Assembly (NCBI GenBank): GCA_947175605.1
Contig: CAMWNH010000003.1
Coordinates: forward strand, 1-64,000
Reading direction: 5' to 3'
Origin: an uncultured Porphyromonadaceae bacterium
GTDB taxonomy: Bacteria > Bacteroidota > Bacteroidia > Bacteroidales > Muribaculaceae
DNA length: 64,000 nt
Position 1 is the first letter of the stretch. Every line of letters starts with the position of its first letter. The notes below the pieces were generated by a model, which was not told the origin of the DNA, ran no database searches, and saw only the letters and a list, made by a program, of their open reading frames with translations. Position numbers and translations under genes: made by a program. Of this stretch, positions 29,704 through 37,676 are shown one piece after another.

Positions 29704-31341
29704 TTATTTCACGAGCACCTTGCGGACACTCTTTTCTGTCTTTACGATATAGATTCCTGCGCCAAGGCCCTGAAGGTCAGTGCCGCGGCGCACTTCGCGA
29801 CCGAAGATGTCATAAACAGCTCCTTCGCCGCAATCTTCAGCTACATTCGCAGCCTCGACTCCCGTCAGCGAGCCCTTGTGTGCATACAGATTGTCGATGT
29901 AGATGGCATGCTCGTCGCCCGCTGCACGCGATGCAGTAGCGTTCACGAACTTGAACTGGCCAAGCTTCGCGAAATTCACGTTGGGAAACTCCGACAGGGG
30001 CATATCGAACGAACACCATTTGTCAGCCGAAAGCTGCTTCACGGATTTATCGAGATCATAGGTCGGGAAAAGCGAAATGGGATAGATCTCGATTTCCATG
30101 TCGCGCGTCGAATAAAGATCTATGTGCAGATACTTCATATCGGACAGATCGACCAGATCGTCGCTGTGCGAGAACTGCAGGCCCATGTAGTTGAAGTTGG
30201 TCATACGCATGGCCTCGTTGCCCTCAAGGCTCACCTTCTCCGTTTCGGTGGTTTGTCCCCACCAGCCCACGAAAAGATCGGGAACGACCGAAGCGTATGT
30301 ATCTGAATAGAAACTCTTAACAAGGCTTGCATCTGTCGTGGGCTCGGGAGCTGCTGTCATGGTCGTGGGTTTGGGAACGATCGGTTCGGGAGTCGTACCG
30401 CCGATAGGATCGCCTGCATCGGCGAATGTATGGCTCTCGTCTGAACCCCCTTTCTGATACACCTTCACGAAGTCGATATACATCGACTGCTCCTGATTGT
30501 TGCCGCTGTTCAGCGCCGTAACGCCGTTAGCGTTGAAAATCTGAGGAAATTGACCGCCGACAGCAAGATTGAACAGAATAAAGTTCTCCTTGTGGAAATA
30601 GTTGCCGGGATAGTCTGCAACTCCGGGCTGATTGTCCGTTATGCCCATTATGTAATAGGGCTCCTGATTCGGGTATTTATCAAGATCGCAGTACATGGCT
30701 ATACTGTTCTCGTCCCATATGCACGTATAGAGATGGAACTCGCCGTCCTGAAGGCTGTAGTCATGCGTGTGGGCGCGGGCATAGTTCGGTTGAGGCCAAC
30801 CCTGGCCCCAGTGGCATGCGCCGTTGAAGTAGCGGTCCTGTGTGCCGGCGCCGAAAGCATCGCAGTGGCCGAACTCCATGATGTCGATTTCTCCGCAGCG
30901 GGGCCAGCCCACCTCGTCGATATCATTTCCCATCATCCAGAATGCTGGCCAAAGGCCGTTGGCAGTTTTGGGAAGCTTTATGGAGGCCTCAACCTTGCCG
31001 TGCTTGAAGCTGATAAGCTTCTTCGAATTCACACGTCCGGACGTGAAGTTCTTACCCATATAATTTTCGCGCTTGGCCGTGAGGATCAGACAGCCGTTGC
31101 CCTGATCGTCTTTACCAACACGCACATTGCGGTCCGTGTAGTATTGCAGTTCATCGTTGCCGCCGCCGTCGCCGTTAACTTCAATGTTCCAGCGCGAGCG
31201 GTTCAGCTCGGTGCCGTCAAAAAGATCCTGCCACACGAGCTTGTAACCATTGGTTTCGCCTGAACCGGTGGTAGGGGCGCCATAAGACTCGCTCACTGCG
31301 AGAGCGGCTATGGCAAATATGGTGAGTTTAAGTAGTTTCAT
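29704..31341 (-). CDS. Glycoside hydrolase family 16 with additional C-terminal beta-sandwich module and T9SS-like tail
   Basis: YKLVWQDLFDGTELNRSRWNIEVN; CGEIDIMEFGH; tail LGAGIYIVKTEKSVRKVLVK. Confidence 0.92.
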   Translation of the reverse strand: MKLLKLTIFAIAALAVSESYGAPTTGSGETNGYKLVWQDLFDGTELNRSRWNIEVNGDGGGNDELQYYTDRNVRVGKDDQGNGCLILTAKRENYMGKNFTSGRVNSKKLISFKHGKVEASIKLPKTANGLWPAFWMMGNDIDEVGWPRCGEIDIMEFGHCDAFGAGTQDRYFNGACHWGQGWPQPNYARAHTHDYSLQDGEFHLYTCIWDENSIAMYCDLDKYPNQEPYYIMGITDNQPGVADYPGNYFHKENFILFNLAVGGQFPQIFNANGVTALNSGNNQEQSMYIDFVKVYQKGGSDESHTFADAGDPIGGTTPEPIVPKPTTMTAAPEPTTDASLVKSFYSDTYASVVPDLFVGWWGQTTETEKVSLEGNEAMRMTNFNYMGLQFSHSDDLVDLSDMKYLHIDLYSTRDMEIEIYPISLFPTYDLDKSVKQLSADKWCSFDMPLSEFPNVNFAKLGQFKFVNATASRAAGDEHAIYIDNLYAHKGSLTGVEAANVAEDCGEGAVYDIFGREVRRGTDLQGLGAGIYIVKTEKSVRKVLVK

Positions 31342-31499
31342 TTCAGGAGGAACACAAGCATTGTGTTCAGAGATTATGATGGTTTAATGATTGGAAAAGT
31401 AAGGAGAAAGGATTGGGAGCAAACAAACAAACTTTTTTACCGGCAAAAATTGCACGACTTGGAAATCAGGGCGCTCGCATCGCGAGTGAGGAGTGAAAG

Positions 31500-31538
31500 G
31501 AGGGCGCGACTCGCGGCTATCGCTGCGGCCGCGCCCTC
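31500..31538 (-). other. Intercistronic GC-rich stem-loop between the CBM-like gene and GH16
   Basis: GAGGGCGCG...CGCGCCCTC 9-bp arms; no U-run. Confidence 0.55.
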
Positions 31539-31565
31539 GTTTGTAGGGTTATGGTCTATACGTGA

Positions 31566-32492
31566 TTACTTCACGACAACCTTGGCAACCTTGTTGCCGG
31601 CCTTGGCGATGTAGAGACCTGCGCCGATGCCTTCGAGGCCCATGACGGAGCTGTTGGCACGCTTAACGGTCTTGCCTGCGAGGTCATAGAGAACGATGCT
31701 CGATGCGCCTGCAGCGTTGATGGTGCGGCCCGTGATTACGAGGTCGGTACCTTCTGCTTCTACGCCCTTGATGCCTGCTTCCTTGGTGGTGTAAAGATAG
31801 ATAGCGTCGAAGTCGAAGTTCTGGCCGGATACGCCGCCTGCGAGGAACGAGAAGTAGTTACCCTTATAGTCAGCGACTGCGGGAACGGTGAAGGTGGGGC
31901 AAAGTTTCTTAAGATCGGAGAACTTCACGTCAACTGCCTGCCATTCGTCAGAGGGAGCGGGGCCTACAGGGGGGAAAGTGGTGCCGTTGTCCACGAATGC
32001 ATCACCTACAGAGATCTGTGCGGGCTTGTTGCCGGCATCACCTGCGAAGAGGATGAGGGCGAGCGACTTGACGGGATTCGTCATTGCGCAATAGCCGAGG
32101 TGGAAATAGGTGTCGTCGTCGAGGTCGGAGAAGTCAGTGCCCGGGCCTACAGCGCACATACCGGCGCCGGACCAACCCACAGTACCTACGGTCAGAGCGA
32201 TGTGGCCGTTGGTCTGGAAGTCAGCACCTACAGGGCTGGCGGAAGTTTCGTTGCCTACCAGAGTGTTGTCCCAGATGTAGAGGAAACGGGTTTCGTCGTT
32301 GATCTGCTGATCAATTACGTTTACACCCTTGGCGGTCAGAGCGTCCATGGCTGCTGCATCCAGAGACCATGCGTAAACGGTCTTGACACCCTTTTCAAGT
32401 ACGGGTGCTACACCTGCGTCATCAGTCACGTACTGAGCGTTTGCGCCCATGGCAACGGCGGCCATAGCAGCAAGAAGAGTAAATTTTTTCAT
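31566..32492 (-). CDS. Secreted PUL protein, beta-sandwich/CBM-like, with T9SS-like C-terminal tail (SusE/F position)
   Basis: Signal peptide MKKFTLLAAMAAVAMGANAQ; tail VLYDLAGKTVKRANSSVMGLEGIGAGLYIAKAGNKVAKVVVK. Confidence 0.72.
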   Translation of the reverse strand: MKKFTLLAAMAAVAMGANAQYVTDDAGVAPVLEKGVKTVYAWSLDAAAMDALTAKGVNVIDQQINDETRFLYIWDNTLVGNETSASPVGADFQTNGHIALTVGTVGWSGAGMCAVGPGTDFSDLDDDTYFHLGYCAMTNPVKSLALILFAGDAGNKPAQISVGDAFVDNGTTFPPVGPAPSDEWQAVDVKFSDLKKLCPTFTVPAVADYKGNYFSFLAGGVSGQNFDFDAIYLYTTKEAGIKGVEAEGTDLVITGRTINAAGASSIVLYDLAGKTVKRANSSVMGLEGIGAGLYIAKAGNKVAKVVVK

Positions 32493-32522
32493 GTGTATGA
32501 AAAGTTTAATGGTTGGTAATTT

Positions 32523-32542
32523 GCCGGGGCCGAAGCCCCGGC
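32523..32542 (-). other. Intercistronic stem-loop with cUUCGg tetraloop downstream of susD
   Basis: On - strand GCCGGGGC-TTCG-GCCCCGGC, 8-bp perfect stem, no U-run. Confidence 0.8.
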
Positions 32543-32571
32543 GTTAGTTATTGGTTGTTTTGAGTCTCAGA

Positions 32572-34167
32572 TTAGTACCCGGGGTTCTGTTCCATCGGGT
32601 TCAGGTTGATTTCCTCGGCGGGAATGGGATAGATTTCCGACTGGCCGGGGATGAAGTTGCCCATCTCGGCGCGCACCTCGGCCGTTTCCGTTGCAGGATA
32701 GCCCGTGCTCATGTTGAAGATCTCCGGACCGATGCCCCAGCGAACGATGTCATACCAGCGGTGGCCTTCGCCTGCCAGCTCTACTCGGCGCTCGTGGCGG
32801 ATAGCCTTGCGCAGATCGTCCGTTGTGTCCTTATAGCCGCGATAGCCGGGGAAGGCGGGTAGAACGCTGCCGGAAGCCATGTTGCGAGCGCGGCTGCGGA
32901 CTTCTTCAAGCGCCCACTTGGCGTCCGTAATGCTCTTGCCGCTTTCCAGAGCTGCTTCTGCAAAGAGCAGGAGAGCGTCGGAAGCGCGGAGCTGACGGTT
33001 GTTGAAGGGCGAACGCGTGGCGTGTGCCAGCGAGGGGAATGCTCCGTGTTCCCAGTAGGAGATCTTGCGGTTGTAGTAGGAGTTGCCCAGATAGTCCACT
33101 TCAGCAATACCCACTTCGGCAGCATCGGGAAGACCGATGGTCAGGTCGCGGCGAGGGTCGCCGGCCTCGAATTCGTCAAAGAGGTTCTGTGTCGGGTGTC
33201 CGAAGCCCCAACCTGCGTTGCCGCCCATGCTCGGGAGACGCGGACGCGACAGAATGGTCGAGAATGTGCCGCGGGTGAAACCGAAGCCGTCGCCATAGTC
33301 GCTCGTTGGCTCTTCCATATACTGGATCTCGAACACGCTCTCGGGGCCGTTTTCGCCGGCAAGCGTAAAGTTGTCGCCGAAATCGGAGCAGAGGCTGTAC
33401 TGGCCGCCCTTATACTGCGTGTCCACGAACTTCTTGCCCCACGTGTAAGCGTTGTCGTAGTCCTTCATGAACAGATACACCTTGCAGAGCATGGCCTGTG
33501 CGGCGCCCTTGGTGGCACGGCCGAGGTCTGCTGCTGCATATTCGCTCTTGTTCCAGAGCGACTTTTCTGCCTCGAGAAGGTCGCTGATGATGTGCTCATA
33601 CACGGCCTCGGCAGTTGCGCGGGGCTGAACCCACTTGTCGCTCGAGTCGATCACGAAATCCACCAGAGGAACACCGCCGAACACGCGCACCAGCTGGAAA
33701 TAGTAGTAAGCGCGGAGGAAGTATGCCTCGGCCAGAAGGCAGGCCTTGCGGCTCTCGTTCATCTCGTCATCCGGCTCCATCTTCACAACCTCCTGCAGTG
33801 CAAGATTGCATCGTGCGATGCCCTGATACTTGGCACGGTAGAAGTTAAGAAGAATGGGGTTGTTGGCGTTCACCTTGAAATTGTCGATATCGTACACATC
33901 GCCGCCGTCGGCAAGGTTCTGACCGCCCTTGAGGGCATCGTCGGATGCGATATCCCCGATATACCATTCAGGGAAGTAGCAGCCGTTGAATTCCCATGCC
34001 AACGGAGTGTAGCATGCATTCACGTTCTGGATGGCAACCGCACCGCTGATATAGAAGTCATCGAAGCGGGTCGTGCCGGGAGCGTCCTCGTCAAGCCAGT
34101 CGTTGCAAGAGCTCATGCTCAGGCTCATAGCCACGGCGACAGCACCTATATAAAGTGTCTTTTTCAT
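32572..34167 (-). CDS. susD: SusD/RagB family nutrient-binding outer-membrane lipoprotein
   Basis: MKKTLYIGAVAVAMSLSMSSCNDWLDEDAPG; YFLRAYYYFQLVRVFGGVPLV; RHERRVELAGEGHRWYDIVRWG. Confidence 0.95.
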   Translation of the reverse strand: MKKTLYIGAVAVAMSLSMSSCNDWLDEDAPGTTRFDDFYISGAVAIQNVNACYTPLAWEFNGCYFPEWYIGDIASDDALKGGQNLADGGDVYDIDNFKVNANNPILLNFYRAKYQGIARCNLALQEVVKMEPDDEMNESRKACLLAEAYFLRAYYYFQLVRVFGGVPLVDFVIDSSDKWVQPRATAEAVYEHIISDLLEAEKSLWNKSEYAAADLGRATKGAAQAMLCKVYLFMKDYDNAYTWGKKFVDTQYKGGQYSLCSDFGDNFTLAGENGPESVFEIQYMEEPTSDYGDGFGFTRGTFSTILSRPRLPSMGGNAGWGFGHPTQNLFDEFEAGDPRRDLTIGLPDAAEVGIAEVDYLGNSYYNRKISYWEHGAFPSLAHATRSPFNNRQLRASDALLLFAEAALESGKSITDAKWALEEVRSRARNMASGSVLPAFPGYRGYKDTTDDLRKAIRHERRVELAGEGHRWYDIVRWGIGPEIFNMSTGYPATETAEVRAEMGNFIPGQSEIYPIPAEEINLNPMEQNPGY

Positions 34168-34227
34168 TTGCTTACAGTTGATTTGAAGCTTTGACTTCAC
34201 TTTCTTGTTTGTTACTGAGGAGAAAAA

Positions 34228-37200
34228 TTAGTAAGTGATGTTCACACCGAAGAGGAAGGTGCGGCTCTGCGGATAGTTACCGTAGTCTACACCGCCGTTA
34301 ACCTCGGGGTCGAAGCCTTTGTACTTCGTGACCGTGAACAGGTTGGAACCCTGGATGTAGAAGCGGCAGTTCTCGAAACCGGCGCGGCTGATCAGGTGGC
34401 GCGGCAGGGAGTAGCCGATCTGCAGGTTCTTCAGGCGGAAGTAGTCGCCCTTCTCCAGGAAGCGGTCGCTGGCGTAGTAGTTGACAGAGTTACGCGGATT
34501 GGGAATGCAGCCCTCGGGATTGTCTACCGTCCATGCGTCCTTCATGATGGGCGAGAGTACGCTCGTAGCGCCGCTGCTCTCAAGACGGTGACGCATCTGG
34601 TTGTAGATCTTGTTGCCGCCTACGCCCTGGAAGAAGAGCTGCAGGTCGAAGTCCTTCCAGTATGCTCCGAGGTTGATACCATAGTTCAGCCAGGGAATCG
34701 ACGAACCGAGGTCCACACGGTCGTTGTCGTCGATTGTTCCGTTCCCGTCGCTGTCGATGTACTTGGCATCGCCGGCATGGAAAGGAATGTTTTCTGCCGT
34801 ATAGCCCGTGAGGTAAGCGAGAGCCTCCTCATCCGTGCGGTAGATACCGTCGTACTGATAGCCCCAGAAGTAGTAGAGCGGATAGCCCTCGTCCACAACC
34901 TGCACGTTTGCGAAGTTGGTGGGGATGCGTGCACCGCCGTTAAGTGCGGTCAGCTTGTTGTCGATGAACGATACGTTGCCGCCAACACTGTAGGAGAAGT
35001 CACGCGTAACGGTGTTGCGGTGCTCGAGGCTGATTTCAATACCCTTGTTGCGCACCTTACCCACATTGGCAGTAGCCGAGTAACGGTTGCCCACCTGTGC
35101 GGGAGCGTTCACGCTCATGAGCATGTCGTTGGTGTTACGGATGAAGCCGTCCACCGAACCGGTCAGCTTGTTGTTCCAGAAACCGAAATCAACACCAAGG
35201 CTCCACTGTTCGGTATTTTCCCAGTGACCGCCGCGGTTCACCCACGTCAGCACCGTGGCGCCGTTGGCAAGAGACTGATCGGCACCGAAAACGTAGTCGA
35301 CAAACGTAGGACCGTTGTTGAACATGCTCAGCGTAAAGGCATTGTTGGAGATATTGTCGTTACCTACCTTACCCCAGCCGAAACGCAGCTTAAGATTCGA
35401 AAGATTCGTGAAGTCCTTCATGAACTCTTCCTGGTCGATACGCCATGCAAGCGAGAAAGAGGGGAAGTAGCCCCAGCTGTTCTCGGGGAACTTGCTCGAA
35501 CCGTCGGCACGGAAGTTCACAGTTGCCAGATAGCGGTCGTTGAAGCTGTAGAAGAGGCGGCCGAGCCACGAGAAACGACGGTTGCGGGCCACGCTGTCGC
35601 CGGGACGTCCGAAATCATCGGTCACCTGCGAGAGATACCAGTTCTTCTCGACGGGGTTCAGGATCATCGAACCCGAGCTGCCGATGCTGTAATAGTTGTA
35701 TTCTTCGACCGTCTGGCCCACCATTGCAGAGAAGTTATGCTTGCCGATGGTGCGGGCATAGGTCAGGATGTTATCCACGTTGTAGTAGTAGGCGCGGGCC
35801 ATCGAGGACGACAGGAAATTCTTTTCGCGACGGTCGTATGCGCTCACCTCATACGCTTCCATGAAGCTCTTGTCCGTGGTGATACGATAGTCGAAGCTGT
35901 AGCTCGTGCGGAACGTGAGGTGCTTGATAGGCTGGATTTCTGCGAACACGTTACCTACCCAACGCTCGTTGCGGGTCTTGGGATGAGAGTATTCGACCAT
36001 GCTCAGCGGGTTGGTCACGTTCTTGAAGTTCGAACCGGCGGAAATACCGTTGCTCAGATCCTTGCCGTTGCGGTTCACGCTGCCTTCCGGATAGCGCGTG
36101 GGATCCCAGGGAGCCATTGCGAAGGCAGCCGAGAGGATATTCGCGCCTGCGCTCTCGCTGTTATCACCGCTCTCGTATGCATTCTGTGCTACAGAAGCCA
36201 TGAACGAGATGTTCTCGCCAACCTTGAGCCAGGGGAGTGCCTGATAAGTCGTGTTCAGACGTGCGGTGAAACGGCTGTAGTCGGAACCGATGATGATACC
36301 TTCCTGCTTGAACCAGCTGCCGCTCATCGAATATGTGAACTTGTCGCCGCCGCCGTCGATGCTGAGGTGATAGTTCTGAATCATACCGTCGCGGAACACA
36401 ACGTCCTGCCAGTCCGTATCTACGGAAGAATAGTCAAAACCGGTAGGATTCTTTTCAGGATCATATACGGTGGGATAGTAAGGCGAGGAAGCGACACCCT
36501 GATAAATTGAAAGCCACTTGTTGAAGCCCTGCTCCTCATACACCTTCTTCGAGCTCTTGTTGCCGTTGATTGCAACATATGTGTCAGCGAAGTCCTTGGC
36601 GTTCATCACATCGAGCTTCTTCCAACGCTGCTGCACGCCCACGTATGCATCGAGGGTCACGCGCGCACGCTGGTCGCGAGAGCCACTCTTAGTGGTAACG
36701 AGGATCACACCGTTCGCACCGCGCGAACCGTAGATGGCTGTCGCGGAGGCATCCTTCAGGATTTCGGTGCTGGCGATATCGTTGGGGGAAAGGAAGTTGA
36801 TGTCGTCGGTAATAACGCCGTCCACAACGTAGATGGGCGATGCGCCGTTGATGGTTCCGACACCGCGGATACGAACTTCCGCTCCTGCGCCCGGACGTCC
36901 GCTAAGGGAGTTCACGGTCACACCGGCAGCCTGACCCTGAAGGGCGTTGGCAAGCGACGCTGCGGGAGTCTTCTGAAGCTTGTCGGCGCCCACGGTCGTC
37001 ACCGAACCCGTGAGATCGCTCTTCTTCATTGTACCATAACCTACGACAACGACCTCGTCAAGCTCGTTGGAGCCTTTCATGACGATGTCGAGAGTGCCGG
37101 CAGCGGTCACTGTCTTTTCAACAGGATCGCAACCTACATAGGTAAACATAAGTTTTGCACCGGGAGCCACAGTGATAGTATATATACCATCGATATCTGT

Positions 37201-37362
37201 AGTCACGCCGTTGCGTTGGTTACTCAGGTCACGGACGGAAACGCCAATCAGCGGTTCTCCGTCTTCGGCCGAGGTGACGGTTCCCGTCACACGTAAGCCT
37301 TGGGCAAACACAGGGGCTATACCCAGAAGCATGAGAAACAAGAGTGTAGTTAATCGAGCCAT
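34228..37362 (-). CDS. susC: SusC/RagA family TonB-linked outer-membrane protein
   Basis: VTGTVTSAEDGEPLIGVSVRDL; LDEVVVVGYGTMKKSDLTGSV; plug AALQGQAAGV-like region; beta-barrel end LFGVNITY. Confidence 0.96.
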   Translation of the reverse strand: MARLTTLLFLMLLGIAPVFAQGLRVTGTVTSAEDGEPLIGVSVRDLSNQRNGVTTDIDGIYTITVAPGAKLMFTYVGCDPVEKTVTAAGTLDIVMKGSNELDEVVVVGYGTMKKSDLTGSVTTVGADKLQKTPAASLANALQGQAAGVTVNSLSGRPGAGAEVRIRGVGTINGASPIYVVDGVITDDINFLSPNDIASTEILKDASATAIYGSRGANGVILVTTKSGSRDQRARVTLDAYVGVQQRWKKLDVMNAKDFADTYVAINGNKSSKKVYEEQGFNKWLSIYQGVASSPYYPTVYDPEKNPTGFDYSSVDTDWQDVVFRDGMIQNYHLSIDGGGDKFTYSMSGSWFKQEGIIIGSDYSRFTARLNTTYQALPWLKVGENISFMASVAQNAYESGDNSESAGANILSAAFAMAPWDPTRYPEGSVNRNGKDLSNGISAGSNFKNVTNPLSMVEYSHPKTRNERWVGNVFAEIQPIKHLTFRTSYSFDYRITTDKSFMEAYEVSAYDRREKNFLSSSMARAYYYNVDNILTYARTIGKHNFSAMVGQTVEEYNYYSIGSSGSMILNPVEKNWYLSQVTDDFGRPGDSVARNRRFSWLGRLFYSFNDRYLATVNFRADGSSKFPENSWGYFPSFSLAWRIDQEEFMKDFTNLSNLKLRFGWGKVGNDNISNNAFTLSMFNNGPTFVDYVFGADQSLANGATVLTWVNRGGHWENTEQWSLGVDFGFWNNKLTGSVDGFIRNTNDMLMSVNAPAQVGNRYSATANVGKVRNKGIEISLEHRNTVTRDFSYSVGGNVSFIDNKLTALNGGARIPTNFANVQVVDEGYPLYYFWGYQYDGIYRTDEEALAYLTGYTAENIPFHAGDAKYIDSDGNGTIDDNDRVDLGSSIPWLNYGINLGAYWKDFDLQLFFQGVGGNKIYNQMRHRLESSGATSVLSPIMKDAWTVDNPEGCIPNPRNSVNYYASDRFLEKGDYFRLKNLQIGYSLPRHLISRAGFENCRFYIQGSNLFTVTKYKGFDPEVNGGVDYGNYPQSRTFLFGVNITY

Positions 37363-37452
37363 TGATGGATGGATTGGTTTGAAAAAATTGTGGTAAGTAA
37401 GGTTAAGGCTAAGAAAAAGGATTTTCAGAATGGTTCTTGTGTTTCGACGCTG

Positions 37453-37460
37453 CAAAATTA
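37453..37460 (-). promoter_or_regulatory. -7 box TAATTTTG of the susC promoter
   Basis: CAAAATTA on + strand; 90 nt from susC ATG. Confidence 0.5.
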
Positions 37461-37504
37461 TATATAAAGGAAGACAGATTTGCAAAAACCAACTCAATAA
37501 AAAC

Positions 37505-37554
37505 CCTACAATGCGATTTTAACAACCCTACAACACTCCTACAATGCGGTTTTA
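37505..37554. repeat. Helically phased direct repeats CCTACAA (3 copies), outer pair extended to CCTACAATGCG(A/G)TTTTA
   Basis: CCTACAA at 37505, 37527, 37538 (spacing 22 and 11 bp); 17-mers at 37505-37521 and 37538-37554 differ at one base. Confidence 0.85.
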
Positions 37555-37676
37555 TCATGCTGTATATCTGCCCGTTACGAAAAACATGTTTTATAACATA
37601 CTTTTTGACAATACACAACCCGATATATTTTGCGAAATTTGCATCAGGAAAAATTTTCCGACCATACCGAATATTC

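Noticed and set aside
28684-30306. 540-aa + strand ORF antisense to both GH16 genes
   Set aside because: Shadow ORF; the minus-strand GH16 frames carry catalytic motifs and signal peptides, whereas this translation has no recognisable domain.
34396-36510. 704-aa + strand ORF antisense to susC
   Set aside because: Shadow ORF opposite a convincing SusC; composition (V/H/R-rich) is typical of reverse-frame artefacts.
37437-37676. 80-residue N-terminal extension of the PUL regulator ORF
   Set aside because: It runs through the phased repeats and the susC promoter; the protein more plausibly begins at MKTSKHYIFNNIFYITVLIAAC (37677), a signal/TM segment.
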